64,000 nucleotides of DNA from NCBI RefSeq assembly GCF_021646545.1, contig NZ_JAKIRP010000003.1, forward strand, positions 434,001-498,000, written 5' to 3'. Positions within the stretch are counted from its first letter, which is position 1. The number at the start of each line of letters is the position of its first letter. The notes beneath the pieces are model-generated. The model made no database searches, had not been told where the DNA came from, and was given only the letters and a program-made list of their open reading frames with translations. This document shows positions 51,281 to 61,433 of the stretch, piece by piece. A program made the position numbers and the translations under genes. This DNA comes from Chitinophaga filiformis. GTDB lineage: Bacteria > Bacteroidota > Bacteroidia > Chitinophagales > Chitinophagaceae.

Positions 51281-52153
51281 ATGAAACAGATATTCTTTTT
51301 ACTGCCAATATTATTAGCCAGTGCTTTCTGCCAGGCGCAGACAGACAGTACATTACAAAAGGACAGTGCAGCTACCGCTGAAAAATCCACACTTACTATT
51401 GGAACCAGTTATGCCAACAATGCGAACTATTACGGTCAGAAAGCAGATGAAAGAATGGCCTATGTAGCGGCAGTAGCCAAATATCAGCATCGCTCAGGCT
51501 TCTCACTGACCGGTACCAGCTATCGTTTACTGAATGACCATGACCGTGTTGTTTCTGCATACAGTGCAGGAGCAGGCTTTTCCTTTAAACTGAGTAAACG
51601 TTTGTCGGCAGAGCTGAGCTATAATTATACTTTTTATCCTAAGCTTTCTCCTTTCCTGCAAGCGGCCAATCCTCATTCAGCAGCTGTGGGGCTTACGCAC
51701 AGCGGCTGGCTCACAACTACGCTGGGAGTGGATTACGCATTTGGAAAGACGAATGACTTCTTCTCTACGCTGGGTATCAGCAAACAGATCAACCTGTTTA
51801 GCCTGACCTCAAAAGACATCGTCACACTTACGCCGTTGATAGATGTAACAGCCGGCACACAACGGTTTTATACCTATTACATACAGGAAAAAACTATCAG
51901 AGATAGTTTGCTGGGCATTCTTCCCCCCATTTTAGGTACCACTCCGGGAGGCGGGACAGGCAGCACGTCTACTACCGAGACAACAACCAGCTATGATCTG
52001 CTGTCCTACAATCTGAAACTGCCGCTGGCTTATAACAGGGCGAGCTATATGATAGAGGTAGAGTACCAGCTTTCTCTACTCGGACAAAAGTCGCAGTCTG
52101 ATCCGGGAAAGGCCAATTCATTTTTCACCGCGAGCTTTTACTACCAGTTTTGA
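51281..52153 (+). CDS. Putative outer membrane beta-barrel protein
   Basis: 290 residues with a signal peptide MKQIFFLLPILLASAFCQAQ. The mature part alternates hydrophobic/polar strands (RLSAELSYNYTFYPKLSPFL, MIEVEYQLSLLG) and ends FTASFYYQF with terminal Phe, the barrel insertion signal. A Gly/Ser/Thr-rich loop (near 228-240) may be a surface loop. No family recognised. 22 bp after the previous gene and followed by an OmpR regulator. Confidence 0.7.
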   Translation: MKQIFFLLPILLASAFCQAQTDSTLQKDSAATAEKSTLTIGTSYANNANYYGQKADERMAYVAAVAKYQHRSGFSLTGTSYRLLNDHDRVVSAYSAGAGFSFKLSKRLSAELSYNYTFYPKLSPFLQAANPHSAAVGLTHSGWLTTTLGVDYAFGKTNDFFSTLGISKQINLFSLTSKDIVTLTPLIDVTAGTQRFYTYYIQEKTIRDSLLGILPPILGTTPGGGTGSTSTTETTTSYDLLSYNLKLPLAYNRASYMIEVEYQLSLLGQKSQSDPGKANSFFTASFYYQF

Positions 52154-52158
52154 TTGAT

Positions 52159-52833
52159 ATGAAAGTACTGATCATTGAAGATGAAAGAGGGATGGCACTG
52201 GAAATGGAAGATTTCCTGATAAAGGCAGGATATCTTTGTGACCTTGCCTTTACCGCCAAACAGGCAAGACAGCTCATGGAAGAAGGTCCTTATGACTTTA
52301 TACTGCTTGATCTTGGTCTGCCAGACAAGGATGGATTATTAGTGCTGGAAGATGCCAAGAAGATCTGTCCGGAAGCTTCTTACATTATTCTCACTGCCCG
52401 TGGTAAACTGGAAGACCGTATAAAGGGGCTGGACCTGGGAGCAGATGATTATCTCCCGAAGCCCTTTTCACTGCTGGAACTGCAGTCACGTATGCAGGCG
52501 ATCAGTCGCAGGAAATCCGGGCTTAGAGACAACCTCGTGGCACTGGGCGATTTCACTGTCAACTTAAATACCAGGATGATATTGTATGGAGATGCAGATA
52601 TTGGCCTCTCGAAAAAAGAGTTTGACTTGCTGAGTTATATGCTGCTGAACAAGAACCGTCCACTAACACGCATGCAGCTGAGTGAGCATATCTGGGGAAG
52701 TTTTTCGGACGATGATTATGATTCCAACTATATTGATGTGCACATAAAGAACATCCGTAAAAAACTGACTGAACATGGACCGGTAGAATGGCTGCAAACC
52801 ATCAGAGGGGTTGGATATAAAATTAAACTATAA
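52159..52833 (+). CDS. OmpR/PhoB-family response regulator
   Basis: 224 residues from ATG at 52159 (MKVLIIEDERG). Receiver: IIEDERGMALEM, Asp in YDFILLDLGLPDKDG, Thr in YIILTARGK and Lys in DYLPKPFSL. Winged-helix output: LSKKEFDLLSYMLLNKNRPL, IDVHIKNIRKKL and TIRGVGYKI. It is followed 7 bp later by its kinase. Confidence 0.95.
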   Translation: MKVLIIEDERGMALEMEDFLIKAGYLCDLAFTAKQARQLMEEGPYDFILLDLGLPDKDGLLVLEDAKKICPEASYIILTARGKLEDRIKGLDLGADDYLPKPFSLLELQSRMQAISRRKSGLRDNLVALGDFTVNLNTRMILYGDADIGLSKKEFDLLSYMLLNKNRPLTRMQLSEHIWGSFSDDDYDSNYIDVHIKNIRKKLTEHGPVEWLQTIRGVGYKIKL

Positions 52834-52840
52834 CCATATC

Positions 52841-54160
52841 GTGAAGCTGCTTACCAAACTTACGCTTACCTCTACCCTGTCCAAGATAGCAACGGTCATT
52901 CTCTTCATTATACTGTTGCCTGCCCTCATAGACAGGGTGGCTTTTCAAAGCACGAACCGCCTGTTAAAGCAGCAGGCAAAAAAGGTAATGACGAATATTC
53001 AGACGAACGGTATAGACTATTATCTGCAGGGAGATTCCACATATGGCAGTTATACCCTGCTCCGGGAAGAGTATATTTCCCTTGAACGGGCGAGGCATAT
53101 TTACTCATCAGATACTATCCAGACCGCGCAAAGAATTATAGAGGGAGATACTGTCATGTACCGGATCCTGAACCAGGCCTTCGAGTACAATGACCAGTTG
53201 TACGAGCTGGAGATTGGTAAAACAATTGCGTCTATCAGTCAGTATAATGGTCCGCTGCAAAGGATTGCCCTGTATGTATTAGGAATGCTGACGATACTGA
53301 CACTGCTTACGGACATTTCTTTTACGCGTATCCTCCTAAAACCTTTGCAAACGATCATTCAGACTAAACTGATCAATCCTGTATTTCCCTTCAAGGAAAT
53401 TCCTCCTCCTATCCGGACTACAACCATTGACTTCAGGTACCTGGACAACTCCCTGATTGCATTGATGAACAGGATAAAAGAAGACTTTGACAGGGAAAGG
53501 GAGTTCACCTCCAATGCTTCTCATGAACTGATGACGCCAATTGGCATCCTGCAGACCAAGATGGAAAATCTGCTGCTGTCAAATGACCTTGACGAAACAG
53601 CGATGGAGAAGATCATGGAAATGATGAAGACACTCAACCGCCTGAAGAAGATCGTTCATTCACTGCTATTAATATCGAGGATTGAAAATGATCAATATAC
53701 CAGGCAGGATAATATCCAGCCAGAGAAAATGATCAGCGAGATCATACAGGAACTGACACACCGGCTGGAAGACAAGAATATCAGCATCACGGCCTCCCTG
53801 CAGCCGCATATTATGTTGCGCAAACTGAACCATGATCTGTTGTTCCAGTTATTCTACAATCTTATCAACAATGCTATCCGGTACAACAGACCCGATGGAA
53901 GTATTCATATCAGTGATACGCTTAGGACAGATGGCTCCTATGCCATTGCTATCAGGGATACGGGAATAGGCATTGATCCCTCAGATATTGACACCATATT
54001 CAACCGTTTCCGGAAGAAGAATACGACGGATGGCGAGGGCTATGGACTAGGCTTGTCTATTGTAAAAAGTATTGCTGACTATCATGGCATCAGAATGAAA
54101 GTGGTTTCGGAGGTAGGTACTGGTACCACCATCCATGTGATATTTCCTTCAGCACATTGA
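52841..54160 (+). CDS. Sensor histidine kinase (HisKA/HATPase)
   Basis: 439 residues from a GTG at 52841 (VKLLTKLTLTSTLSKIATVI), 7 bp after the regulator stop; a TTG at 52811 would overlap the regulator. Two membrane helices (about 13-33 and 153-173) flank a ~115-residue periplasmic domain; H-box SNASHELMTPIGILQTKME near 230, N-box NLINNAIRYNRPDG, G1 RDTGIGIDPSD, F-box IFNRFRK, G2 GYGLGLSIVKSIAD. The signal is probably at the envelope, consistent with the secreted and barrel genes upstream. Confidence 0.92.
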   Translation: MKLLTKLTLTSTLSKIATVILFIILLPALIDRVAFQSTNRLLKQQAKKVMTNIQTNGIDYYLQGDSTYGSYTLLREEYISLERARHIYSSDTIQTAQRIIEGDTVMYRILNQAFEYNDQLYELEIGKTIASISQYNGPLQRIALYVLGMLTILTLLTDISFTRILLKPLQTIIQTKLINPVFPFKEIPPPIRTTTIDFRYLDNSLIALMNRIKEDFDREREFTSNASHELMTPIGILQTKMENLLLSNDLDETAMEKIMEMMKTLNRLKKIVHSLLLISRIENDQYTRQDNIQPEKMISEIIQELTHRLEDKNISITASLQPHIMLRKLNHDLLFQLFYNLINNAIRYNRPDGSIHISDTLRTDGSYAIAIRDTGIGIDPSDIDTIFNRFRKKNTTDGEGYGLGLSIVKSIADYHGIRMKVVSEVGTGTTIHVIFPSAH

Positions 54161-54306
54161 TCACATCTTCATTCGGGCGATAAAAAGTACTAAAAGAGCC
54201 TTCGTCTGCTACCTATGGACGGGCACCGCTGATCTTCCATATTTAACTATCTTTACCATCTATGGCGGAATACTCATTTATATTATAAACTTTCATTCTT
54301 TGGATT

Positions 54307-54912
54307 GTGAGTACTGAAAATACGTCAGTAAAACAGTTAATAAACTATTTCAAAAATTACTTCCCACTCAACAGCAAGGAGCGTGATGAATTGTCTGTGC
54401 ATTTTACGGAGCGTAAAGTAAAGCGTCGCGGGTTTATTCTTCAACAGGGAGATGTATGTCGTCATTTTACATTTGTGATTAGCGGTTGCTTTAAAATGTA
54501 TGCAGTGGATAAGAATGGAAAGGAGCACAATATCCAGTTTGCAGCAGAGAATGACTGGATTACTGATCTGGCCAGCTTTTATGCTGAAAAACCAAGCCAG
54601 CTTTATATAGAAGCGATGGAATCATCTGTTATCTTACAGATAAAACATCCGGATCTGCTCTCCCTCTATATCAACCATCACAAATTCGACCGCAATTTCA
54701 GGATCATCATCGAGCAAAAATTCATAGCCCTGCAGAACAGGGTATTGCAGAATATCAGTTCAACAGCAGAAGAGCGCTATCAGTCATTTCTGGAACAATA
54801 CCCTCATATTGCCAACCGCTTGCCTAACACGCAGATAGCCTCTTACCTTGGGATCACTCCGGAATTCCTCAGTAAGGTGCGCAAAGACCTGACACAAAAG
54901 CCGCACCCTTAA
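54307..54912 (+). CDS. Crp/Fnr-family transcriptional regulator
   Basis: 201 residues from GTG at 54307. A cyclic-nucleotide-binding-like domain (KVKRRGFILQQGDVCRHFTF near 34) is followed by a winged HTH (LPNTQIASYLGITPEFLSKV near 171). The cNMP-binding Arg is not clear, as in many Bacteroidota members that do not bind cAMP. Regulates unknown genes, possibly the SnoaL-like and oxidoreductase genes downstream. Confidence 0.85.
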   Translation: MSTENTSVKQLINYFKNYFPLNSKERDELSVHFTERKVKRRGFILQQGDVCRHFTFVISGCFKMYAVDKNGKEHNIQFAAENDWITDLASFYAEKPSQLYIEAMESSVILQIKHPDLLSLYINHHKFDRNFRIIIEQKFIALQNRVLQNISSTAEERYQSFLEQYPHIANRLPNTQIASYLGITPEFLSKVRKDLTQKPHP

Positions 54913-54995
54913 ACTATATTAAGGGTATTTCTTAACATACCTCATTGGCTGATCCTGCCTTAAGATGCCACCTTTGCATTACAAAAAGGATAATC

Positions 54996-55394
54996 ATGGG
55001 CATTCAGGAAGAAAAGCAGGCGATTCAACAATTACTGACTGCATATGCAGATACGTTAAATACTGCGAATATTCCGCTGATACATCTGTTTTACACTTCG
55101 GATGGCCTTTTTATGGCCGCTGATACTAAGACATTTACCACCCTGGATCTATCCACAAGGAATAATGGAAGTTACCTCAAAAGGACAAAATTTCATATCG
55201 ATTTCACCGTCCATGATATTGCATTAGATACCCGCTATGCATTTGTGCAGGCAACAGCCGTAGCTACTACTCATGATCCGGTAAACGGACAACAATCGAT
55301 ACAGAGTAGAGATTTCTTTGTGCTTCGTAAAGAAGCTAAAGCATGGAAGATCTACCGGTATATGTTCAATTATGATGAAGACCATCCGAAATGA
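54996..55394 (+). CDS. SnoaL-like (NTF2-superfamily) protein
   Basis: 132 residues from ATG at 54996 (MGIQEEKQAIQQLLTAYAD), chosen because it gives the normal family start. The fold pattern (helix with YADTLN, DGLFMAADT, RDFFVLRKEAKAWKIYRYMF) fits SnoaL/DUF4440-type. No catalytic residues can be assigned. Lies between the Crp-like gene and the quinone oxidoreductase. Confidence 0.75.
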   Translation: MGIQEEKQAIQQLLTAYADTLNTANIPLIHLFYTSDGLFMAADTKTFTTLDLSTRNNGSYLKRTKFHIDFTVHDIALDTRYAFVQATAVATTHDPVNGQQSIQSRDFFVLRKEAKAWKIYRYMFNYDEDHPK

Positions 55395-55454
55395 TGGTAG
55401 TCGTATGCAGGCCCGGACTATAAAGCAATTAATAATTATCTAAACAAAGGATAT

Positions 55455-56423
55455 ATGAGAGCAGCAGTATTATACTACCCTGGTGGTCCCGAAAACTTTA
55501 TACTGGAGCAAAGACCGGTACCTGTTGCGGGTGATGGCCAGGTGTTGATAAAGGTAAAAGCTTTTGGGTTGAACAGGTCAGAATTAATGACACGCAAAGG
55601 CTTATCGCCCAGCGTTGTTTTTCCCCGGGTATTGGGCATTGAATGCGTTGGTGAAGTTGAAAATGATCCGGCAGGAGTATTTAAAAAAGGAGAAAAAGTA
55701 GCTGCGTTCATGGGCGAAATGGGAAGAGCGTATGACGGCAGCTATGCAGAATATGCGGTACTCCCCGGATCTATTCTTACGCCTTTCCATAGTCATTTAA
55801 GCTGGGAGCAACTGGGCGCTATACCAGAGATGTTCCAGACCGTTTATGGATCATTGCATCTTGCACTGGGCATTAAAAAGAACGAAACCTTACTGATCAG
55901 GGGAGGCACTTCTTCTATTGGCATGCTTGCTACCCAGATCGCGAAAAAGGAGGGGCTGTATATAGTGGCCACCACCAGGAAACCAGAAAAGGAACAGCTG
56001 CTTTTAGATAATGGTGTTGATGAAGTACTCATTGATGATGGTAATCTGTCGTCAAAAGTTAAGGCCTCATTTCCTGCCGGTATAGACAAAATACTTGAAT
56101 TGGTGGGTACCGGAACATTAAAGGATTCATTGCAATGTGCCGCACAGGGAGGTACCGTGTGCATGGCGGGTATGCTCTCAGAGCAGTGGTCCATCAGTGA
56201 TTTTGCGCCTATGGAATATATTCCGGCAACGGTCCGTCTAACTATGTACAGCACTGGTCAGATCAGGGTGAACAAGGAGCATTTCCAGGCGTTTATCCGT
56301 GATGTGGAAGCGGGTAATATAAAGCTCAATATCAGTTGCACATTTAAGCTGGACGATATTGCTGCAGCGCATAGGTTGATGGATAGCAATTCGGCGGATG
56401 GGAAGATTGTGGTGGTTATCTGA
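55455..56423 (+). CDS. Zinc-independent quinone oxidoreductase-like MDR enzyme
   Basis: 322 residues. MRAAVLYYPGGPENFILEQ start, NADPH-binding LIRGGTSSIGMLATQIAKKEG near 147, no structural-zinc Cys cluster. This matches the QOR/crotonyl-CoA reductase branch of the medium-chain reductases. Would reduce quinones or enals with NADPH. The 61-bp gap from the SnoaL-like gene allows co-transcription. Confidence 0.87.
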   Translation: MRAAVLYYPGGPENFILEQRPVPVAGDGQVLIKVKAFGLNRSELMTRKGLSPSVVFPRVLGIECVGEVENDPAGVFKKGEKVAAFMGEMGRAYDGSYAEYAVLPGSILTPFHSHLSWEQLGAIPEMFQTVYGSLHLALGIKKNETLLIRGGTSSIGMLATQIAKKEGLYIVATTRKPEKEQLLLDNGVDEVLIDDGNLSSKVKASFPAGIDKILELVGTGTLKDSLQCAAQGGTVCMAGMLSEQWSISDFAPMEYIPATVRLTMYSTGQIRVNKEHFQAFIRDVEAGNIKLNISCTFKLDDIAAAHRLMDSNSADGKIVVVI

Positions 56424-56665
56424 AATATCCCATATTTTCTCCGAGCTGGATAACTGCTCAAACGCATCCGTCAACACTTCAAACTTGCTCTTCAGATCAG
56501 CCAAATAGCTGCTTCAAAAAACCGGAAAATCCCCTCCTGTAGTTTTGAATAACCATAAAACCTAAGCTGGGTTACAGGATATCGGGTTTCTTGATCTGAT
56601 ATCTTACATAATCTGGACCTTGGTTATTCAGAATTCTCTATCTTCATAAAGATTAATTATTCTGT

Positions 56666-56992
56666 ATGATGAATGATCCGGATTTCAATAAACTCGTTTA
56701 TGAGATTGCCAGATTAGTACCTAAAGGCCGTGTAACTTCTTATGGAGCGATTGCTAAAGCCTTGGGTAAGGGAAACTACTCCCGCATGGTAGGGCATGCC
56801 ATGGGCGCCTGTGGTCATGAAAAACCACCTGTACCAGCACAGCGTGTGGTGAACAGCCAGGGACAACTGACAGGAGAGCCGGCGGGTATCGCAGCAAGGA
56901 AGAAACTACTTGAAAAGGAAGGAGTGGAAGTAAAAGGCGACAAGGTTGTAAACTTCAGGAAGTTCTTCTGGGATCCAAGCCAGGAATTATAA
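56666..56992 (+). CDS. Alkyltransferase-like (ATL) DNA-binding protein, MGMT family without Cys
   Basis: 108 residues. MGMT/ATL motifs: IARLVPKGRVTSYGAIAKAL near 12, GNYSRMVGHAMGAC and, at the active site, VPAQRVVNSQG in place of PCHRV; the reactive Cys is Ala and the following His is Gln. Such proteins bind alkylated O6-guanine and pass it to repair rather than remove the alkyl group. ATG at 56666 gives the usual start. A weak hairpin GCCCC/GGGGC follows (56994-57015). Confidence 0.88.
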   Translation: MMNDPDFNKLVYEIARLVPKGRVTSYGAIAKALGKGNYSRMVGHAMGACGHEKPPVPAQRVVNSQGQLTGEPAGIAARKKLLEKEGVEVKGDKVVNFRKFFWDPSQEL

Positions 56993-57199
56993 GGCCCCAC
57001 CTAACGGTCAGGGGCATTTTATACATACTTTACCCTGTTGGCATTAGAATCGGTAACGTCGTAATATGATACCATCAAGTGCCGGAGAGTAAGAATGGTG
57101 CTCAGAGGCATCAGATATTAATAATTAAAAAACATTTTCTTAATAATATGTTCATATGTGTTTAGTACCCTTGCGGACTTCAAAACCTATATGACACAT

Positions 57200-58702
57200 A
57201 TGAAATTAAAACACCTGTTACCTTTTGTTATCCTTGCGATGACTGCTGCCTGTTCCAAGGACGACCATCCCAACGAGCCCACTGTTAATGAAGATCCTGC
57301 TACATTCACCGAAATTGGCACACTGGATATTGGTATAGCAGGCGCAGCTGAGATCAGCGCTTACGACCCCTCCACTAAAAGACTATTTGTAGTAAACAAC
57401 GGCGGCCGGAATAAGATCGATGTTATAGACATGAGTGATCCCGCCAAAATGAAGTTAGTTGACTCCATTCTGACCAATAGCGGCGCAGTTAACAGTGTAT
57501 CTGTAAGCGACGGTAAGCTGGCCGCGGCCATAGAGGCTTTAGACAAACAACAGCCTGGTAAAGTAACTGTTTATAATACCAGCAATTACCAGGAGATAAA
57601 AACCATCGCTACCGGATCTTTACCGGACATGGTAACCTTCAGCCCGGATGGTAACTATATTCTTACTGCCAATGAGGGTGAACCCGATGCAACTTATACT
57701 AACGATCCTATAGGCTCTGTTTCTGTGATCAGTGTAAAAGATAACTACAGTGTTGTCACAATTGATTTCAGCAGCTTCGCTTCACAGCAGGCGGCCCTGC
57801 AGCAAAGAGGATTACGTGTATTCGGTCCTAATGCCAGCTTTGCCCAGGACATGGAACCAGAATATATCACTGTATCACCAGACTCAAAAACTGCCTGGGT
57901 TACCTTGCAGGAAAATAACGCTATCGGGAAGATTGACCTGACAACAAAAACTGCTACCGATATTTTCCCACTGGGCTTTAAGGACTATAATAACGATACC
58001 AATACCATCGATCCATCAGATAAGGATAATAGCGTTGGCTTCGGTAAATGGTCTGTTAAAGGTATGTATCAGCCTGATGCCATTGCTGTACTACAAACAG
58101 GAGGCATCCCTTACCTGTTTACTGTAAATGAAGGCGATGTACGTGAATACACCGCTTTTAAAGAAGCTGACCGTATCAAAAACATTGCACTGGATCCTAC
58201 TGCTTTTCCTAACGCTGCAGAGCTACAGGCGGATGCTAAACTGGGCCGTCTGAACATTACCAAGACTTTGGGCGATGCTAACGGAGATGGTCTTTATGAG
58301 ACACTTTTCTCTTTTGGTGCACGTTCCTTCAGCGTTTGGAATGGCGTTAACGGTTCTCTCATCTATGACAGTAAAAATGAATTAGAAGTAAAGACCAATG
58401 CCGCTGGTTATTATGACGATGCCCGCAGTGATGACAAAGGTGTTGAGCCGGAAGGTATTACTCTTGGACAGGTAGGTAATAAGAACATTGCTTTCATTGG
58501 CATGGAACGTGCAGACGCTATAGCAATTTACGATGTATCTATACCGAATGCTCCAAGCTTTCTTCAGATACTGAAATCGGGCGATGCTCCTGAAGGAGTA
58601 CTGTTTGTGCCAGCCAAAAACAGCCCTACCGGCAAGAGCCTCCTGATCATAAGCAATGAGGATGATGGCGTTTTAAAAGTATATACGCCGAAAACATTAT
58701 AA
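57200..58702 (+). CDS. Choice-of-anchor I-like beta-propeller lipoprotein
   Basis: 500 residues from ATG at 57200 (MKLKHLLPFVILAMTAACSK), giving a lipoprotein signal with lipobox TAAC; ATG at 57191 is possible. Propeller repeats with DIGIAGAAEISAYDPSTKRL, SLPDMVTFSPDGNYILTANE, PDSKTAWVTLQENNAIGKID and GVEPEGITLGQVGNKNIAFI fit the YVTN/choice-of-anchor I family (many secreted, some with phosphatase or esterase-like fusions). No catalytic residues can be assigned. Ends at a strong terminator before the TonB receptor. Confidence 0.8.
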   Translation: MKLKHLLPFVILAMTAACSKDDHPNEPTVNEDPATFTEIGTLDIGIAGAAEISAYDPSTKRLFVVNNGGRNKIDVIDMSDPAKMKLVDSILTNSGAVNSVSVSDGKLAAAIEALDKQQPGKVTVYNTSNYQEIKTIATGSLPDMVTFSPDGNYILTANEGEPDATYTNDPIGSVSVISVKDNYSVVTIDFSSFASQQAALQQRGLRVFGPNASFAQDMEPEYITVSPDSKTAWVTLQENNAIGKIDLTTKTATDIFPLGFKDYNNDTNTIDPSDKDNSVGFGKWSVKGMYQPDAIAVLQTGGIPYLFTVNEGDVREYTAFKEADRIKNIALDPTAFPNAAELQADAKLGRLNITKTLGDANGDGLYETLFSFGARSFSVWNGVNGSLIYDSKNELEVKTNAAGYYDDARSDDKGVEPEGITLGQVGNKNIAFIGMERADAIAIYDVSIPNAPSFLQILKSGDAPEGVLFVPAKNSPTGKSLLIISNEDDGVLKVYTPKTL

Positions 58703-58725
58703 TAATCTGACTAATATACTTCATT

Positions 58726-58762
58726 AAAAAGGCCTTCGCATTAACTATGGAGGCCTTTTTTT
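58726..58762 (+). terminator. Rho-independent terminator
   Basis: AAAAAGGCCT (58726-58735) / AGGCCTTTTT (58751-58760) with T tract; 15-base loop. Confidence 0.85.
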
Positions 58763-58957
58763 AATGCGTTTTACCCTTTGCTTTTTTATTTTTAATACGA
58801 TTATTTCCCCCCGATAAAAAGCAATAAAAAACATAATGACAAGATAAGTTAAGCCGTCAGCAACCAGCATTTTTTCCCGATAGCGTAAAACTTATTCCCG
58901 AATGTTAAAACAAATAACCCCATAATACACCAATTTCGCGGCCGAAATCAATGCTAT

Positions 58958-61402
58958 ATGAAATCATTTCTACTGCTGCTTTTGGCGCTTATGATGCTTT
59001 GCCCCGGCGTTCTTTTGGCTAACGATAACGAGTCTGATGGCAACGGAATTATCAGAGGTACGGTTACCACTACTGATGGAAAACCAGCTGACCAGGTTAC
59101 GGTGAGACTCAAAAACACAAAGAAAACTACTGTTACAGATGAAAATGGCGTTTTCGTTCTGAGCAATGTGAAGCCTGGTACCTACACCTTGCAGGTAACG
59201 CTGGTGGGATACGGTTCCAAAGAAGAGACGGTAACAGTATCAAGCGACAAAACTGTTCAGGTAGCCATTTCATTATCATTATCTGACATACAGCTGAAGG
59301 AAGTGGAGGTAAACACAGGCCGCAGCAAATTTGCTAAAAAGGAGTCTGAATACGTGGCGCGCCTGCCGCTGAAGAACCTGGAGAATCCACAGGTATACAA
59401 TGTGGTTTCAAAAGAGCTGATGCAGGAACAGGTGGTTGTCAGCTTTGACGATGCCTTAAAAAACACGCCAGGTGTGAACAGGCTATGGTCTTCTACCGGC
59501 CGTCCGAATGATGGTGCAGGTTATTTTTCCATGCGCGGCTTCAGCGTACAACCTACGATGATCAATGGTGTTCCTGGTCTCACCAATGGAGGTATAGACC
59601 CGGCAAATGTAGAGCGGATTGAATCTATCAAGGGGCCGTCAGGTACTTTATTTGGTAGCAGCTTTATTTCTTTTGGCGGATTATTAAATATTGTGACCAA
59701 AAAACCATACGATCATTTTGGTGGAGAAGTAAGTTATACCGCGGGAGGATTTGGACTGAGCCGTTTTGCTGCTGACGTGAATACACCGTTAAATGCAGAC
59801 AAAACTGCCTTATTGCGTGTAAACGCTGCTTATCACAGCGAAGGGAGCTTCCAGGATGCCGGATTCAAAAAGTCATTCTTTTTAGCCCCTAGTCTTTCGT
59901 TTAAAGCAAATGACAGGCTGTCTTTCCTGGTGAATGCAGAGTTCTATACCGCGCAGAGCACCAATGCGCTCATGGTATTCATGAACAGAAGCCGTGCGCT
60001 GATTGCACACACTCCTGCTGAATTAAATATGGACTTTGACAGGTCTTACACCAGCAACGATATTACTTACAAAACACCTACCATCAATTTATACGGACAG
60101 GCTACCTATAAAATATCCGATCAATGGATATCACAGACCAACCTGTCAAGAAGCGTGCGTAAAAGCGACGGTAATTACTCTTATGTGATGTTCCTGGATG
60201 GAAGTCCGACCGGTCCTATCGCTGCTAACGACACGTTGATCAGCCGCTTTGTTTACTATCAGAACTCTACCACTACCACTACCGATATTCAACAGAATTT
60301 CATAGGAGATTTCAGGATCGGCAGCCTGCGTAACAGACTGGTATTTGGGCTTGATTTCGCGGATGTAAGTGCTGTAAATGATAACAGTGCCTATGCACTA
60401 TTCGACTATGTAAACGTTACGCGTAACAATGATCCACGCTATGCCACGCTTACCAAAGCTGCAGTAGATGCTAAACTGGCCGGCCTTGGCGGTACAAAAG
60501 ATGGTAACAGCAACCAGGTTTACAGCGCTTATGTTTCGGATGTGTTGAACGTGACAGACGCGTTAAGTGTGATGGCTAGCGTACGTATTGACCGTTTCGA
60601 AAGCAAGGGAAGTAAAAACTACGCTACTGGGGTGACCAGTGGTAAATATGGACAGACTGCAGTGTCTCCGAAATTCGGATTGGTATACCAGATCGTACAA
60701 GACCAGGTAAGTGTGTTTGGTAATTATATGAATGGTTTCCGTAACGTTGCTCCGGGTACAAAGGTACTGGACGACTATACCAATATTTTCAAGCCGCAAC
60801 AGGCTAACCAATGGGAAGGCGGTGTAAAAGTTGACATGTTCAATCACAAGCTGACCGCTACTGCCAGCTACTACGACCTGTTGGTAAAGAATATTACACG
60901 TGGAGAAACAGTGGTACGCGACGGACAAAGTTATAATGTCACTGTTCAGGATGGTACACAGAAAAGTAAAGGTATTGAACTGGACCTGATCGCCAATCCC
61001 ATTCCTGGTCTGAACATCGTAGCAGGATATAGCTATAATGACAGCAAGGCGGTACAGGCTATTGCCGCTTTAAAGGGCAGAAGACCAACTTCCGCAGGTC
61101 CGGCTAACCTGGCAAATGCATGGATCAGCTACACCTTTACAAAAGGTACTGTTAAGGGATTAGGTATCGGCTTCGGTGGTAACTATGCAAGCGATAATAT
61201 TATCACCAATGATGCAAGAACCGGCTTATTCACCTTGCCTTCTTACACAGTGCTGAATGCATCCATTTTCTATAATGCAAGTAAATACCGTATCGGTGTA
61301 AAGCTGGACAACCTGGCTGATAAAGAATATTTCGGCGGATGGACAACACTGGAAAAACAAATGCCAAGACGTCTGTCAACCAATTTTGTTTTCAAGTTCT
61401 AG
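58958..61402 (+). CDS. TonB-dependent receptor with carboxypeptidase-like N-terminal domain
   Basis: 814 residues. Signal peptide MKSFLLLLLALMMLCPGVLL, N-terminal CarboxypepD_reg-like domain (GIIRGTVTTTDGKPADQVTV to about 110), plug (about 125-270: VVSFDDALKNTPGVN, YFSMRGFSVQPTMINGVPG, ERIESIKGPSGTLFG, GGLLNIVTKKP) and a 22-strand-type barrel ending RRLSTNFVFKF with terminal Phe. IESIKGPSGTLFGSS and GGLLNIVTK are the siderophore-type plug motifs. Likely imports ferric siderophores or other large ligands across the outer membrane using TonB energy. No FecIR-like regulator is adjacent. Confidence 0.93.
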   Translation: MKSFLLLLLALMMLCPGVLLANDNESDGNGIIRGTVTTTDGKPADQVTVRLKNTKKTTVTDENGVFVLSNVKPGTYTLQVTLVGYGSKEETVTVSSDKTVQVAISLSLSDIQLKEVEVNTGRSKFAKKESEYVARLPLKNLENPQVYNVVSKELMQEQVVVSFDDALKNTPGVNRLWSSTGRPNDGAGYFSMRGFSVQPTMINGVPGLTNGGIDPANVERIESIKGPSGTLFGSSFISFGGLLNIVTKKPYDHFGGEVSYTAGGFGLSRFAADVNTPLNADKTALLRVNAAYHSEGSFQDAGFKKSFFLAPSLSFKANDRLSFLVNAEFYTAQSTNALMVFMNRSRALIAHTPAELNMDFDRSYTSNDITYKTPTINLYGQATYKISDQWISQTNLSRSVRKSDGNYSYVMFLDGSPTGPIAANDTLISRFVYYQNSTTTTTDIQQNFIGDFRIGSLRNRLVFGLDFADVSAVNDNSAYALFDYVNVTRNNDPRYATLTKAAVDAKLAGLGGTKDGNSNQVYSAYVSDVLNVTDALSVMASVRIDRFESKGSKNYATGVTSGKYGQTAVSPKFGLVYQIVQDQVSVFGNYMNGFRNVAPGTKVLDDYTNIFKPQQANQWEGGVKVDMFNHKLTATASYYDLLVKNITRGETVVRDGQSYNVTVQDGTQKSKGIELDLIANPIPGLNIVAGYSYNDSKAVQAIAALKGRRPTSAGPANLANAWISYTFTKGTVKGLGIGFGGNYASDNIITNDARTGLFTLPSYTVLNASIFYNASKYRIGVKLDNLADKEYFGGWTTLEKQMPRRLSTNFVFKF

Positions 61403-61433
61403 CTTCATCCCGGATGAGATTCTGTTAAACCCG

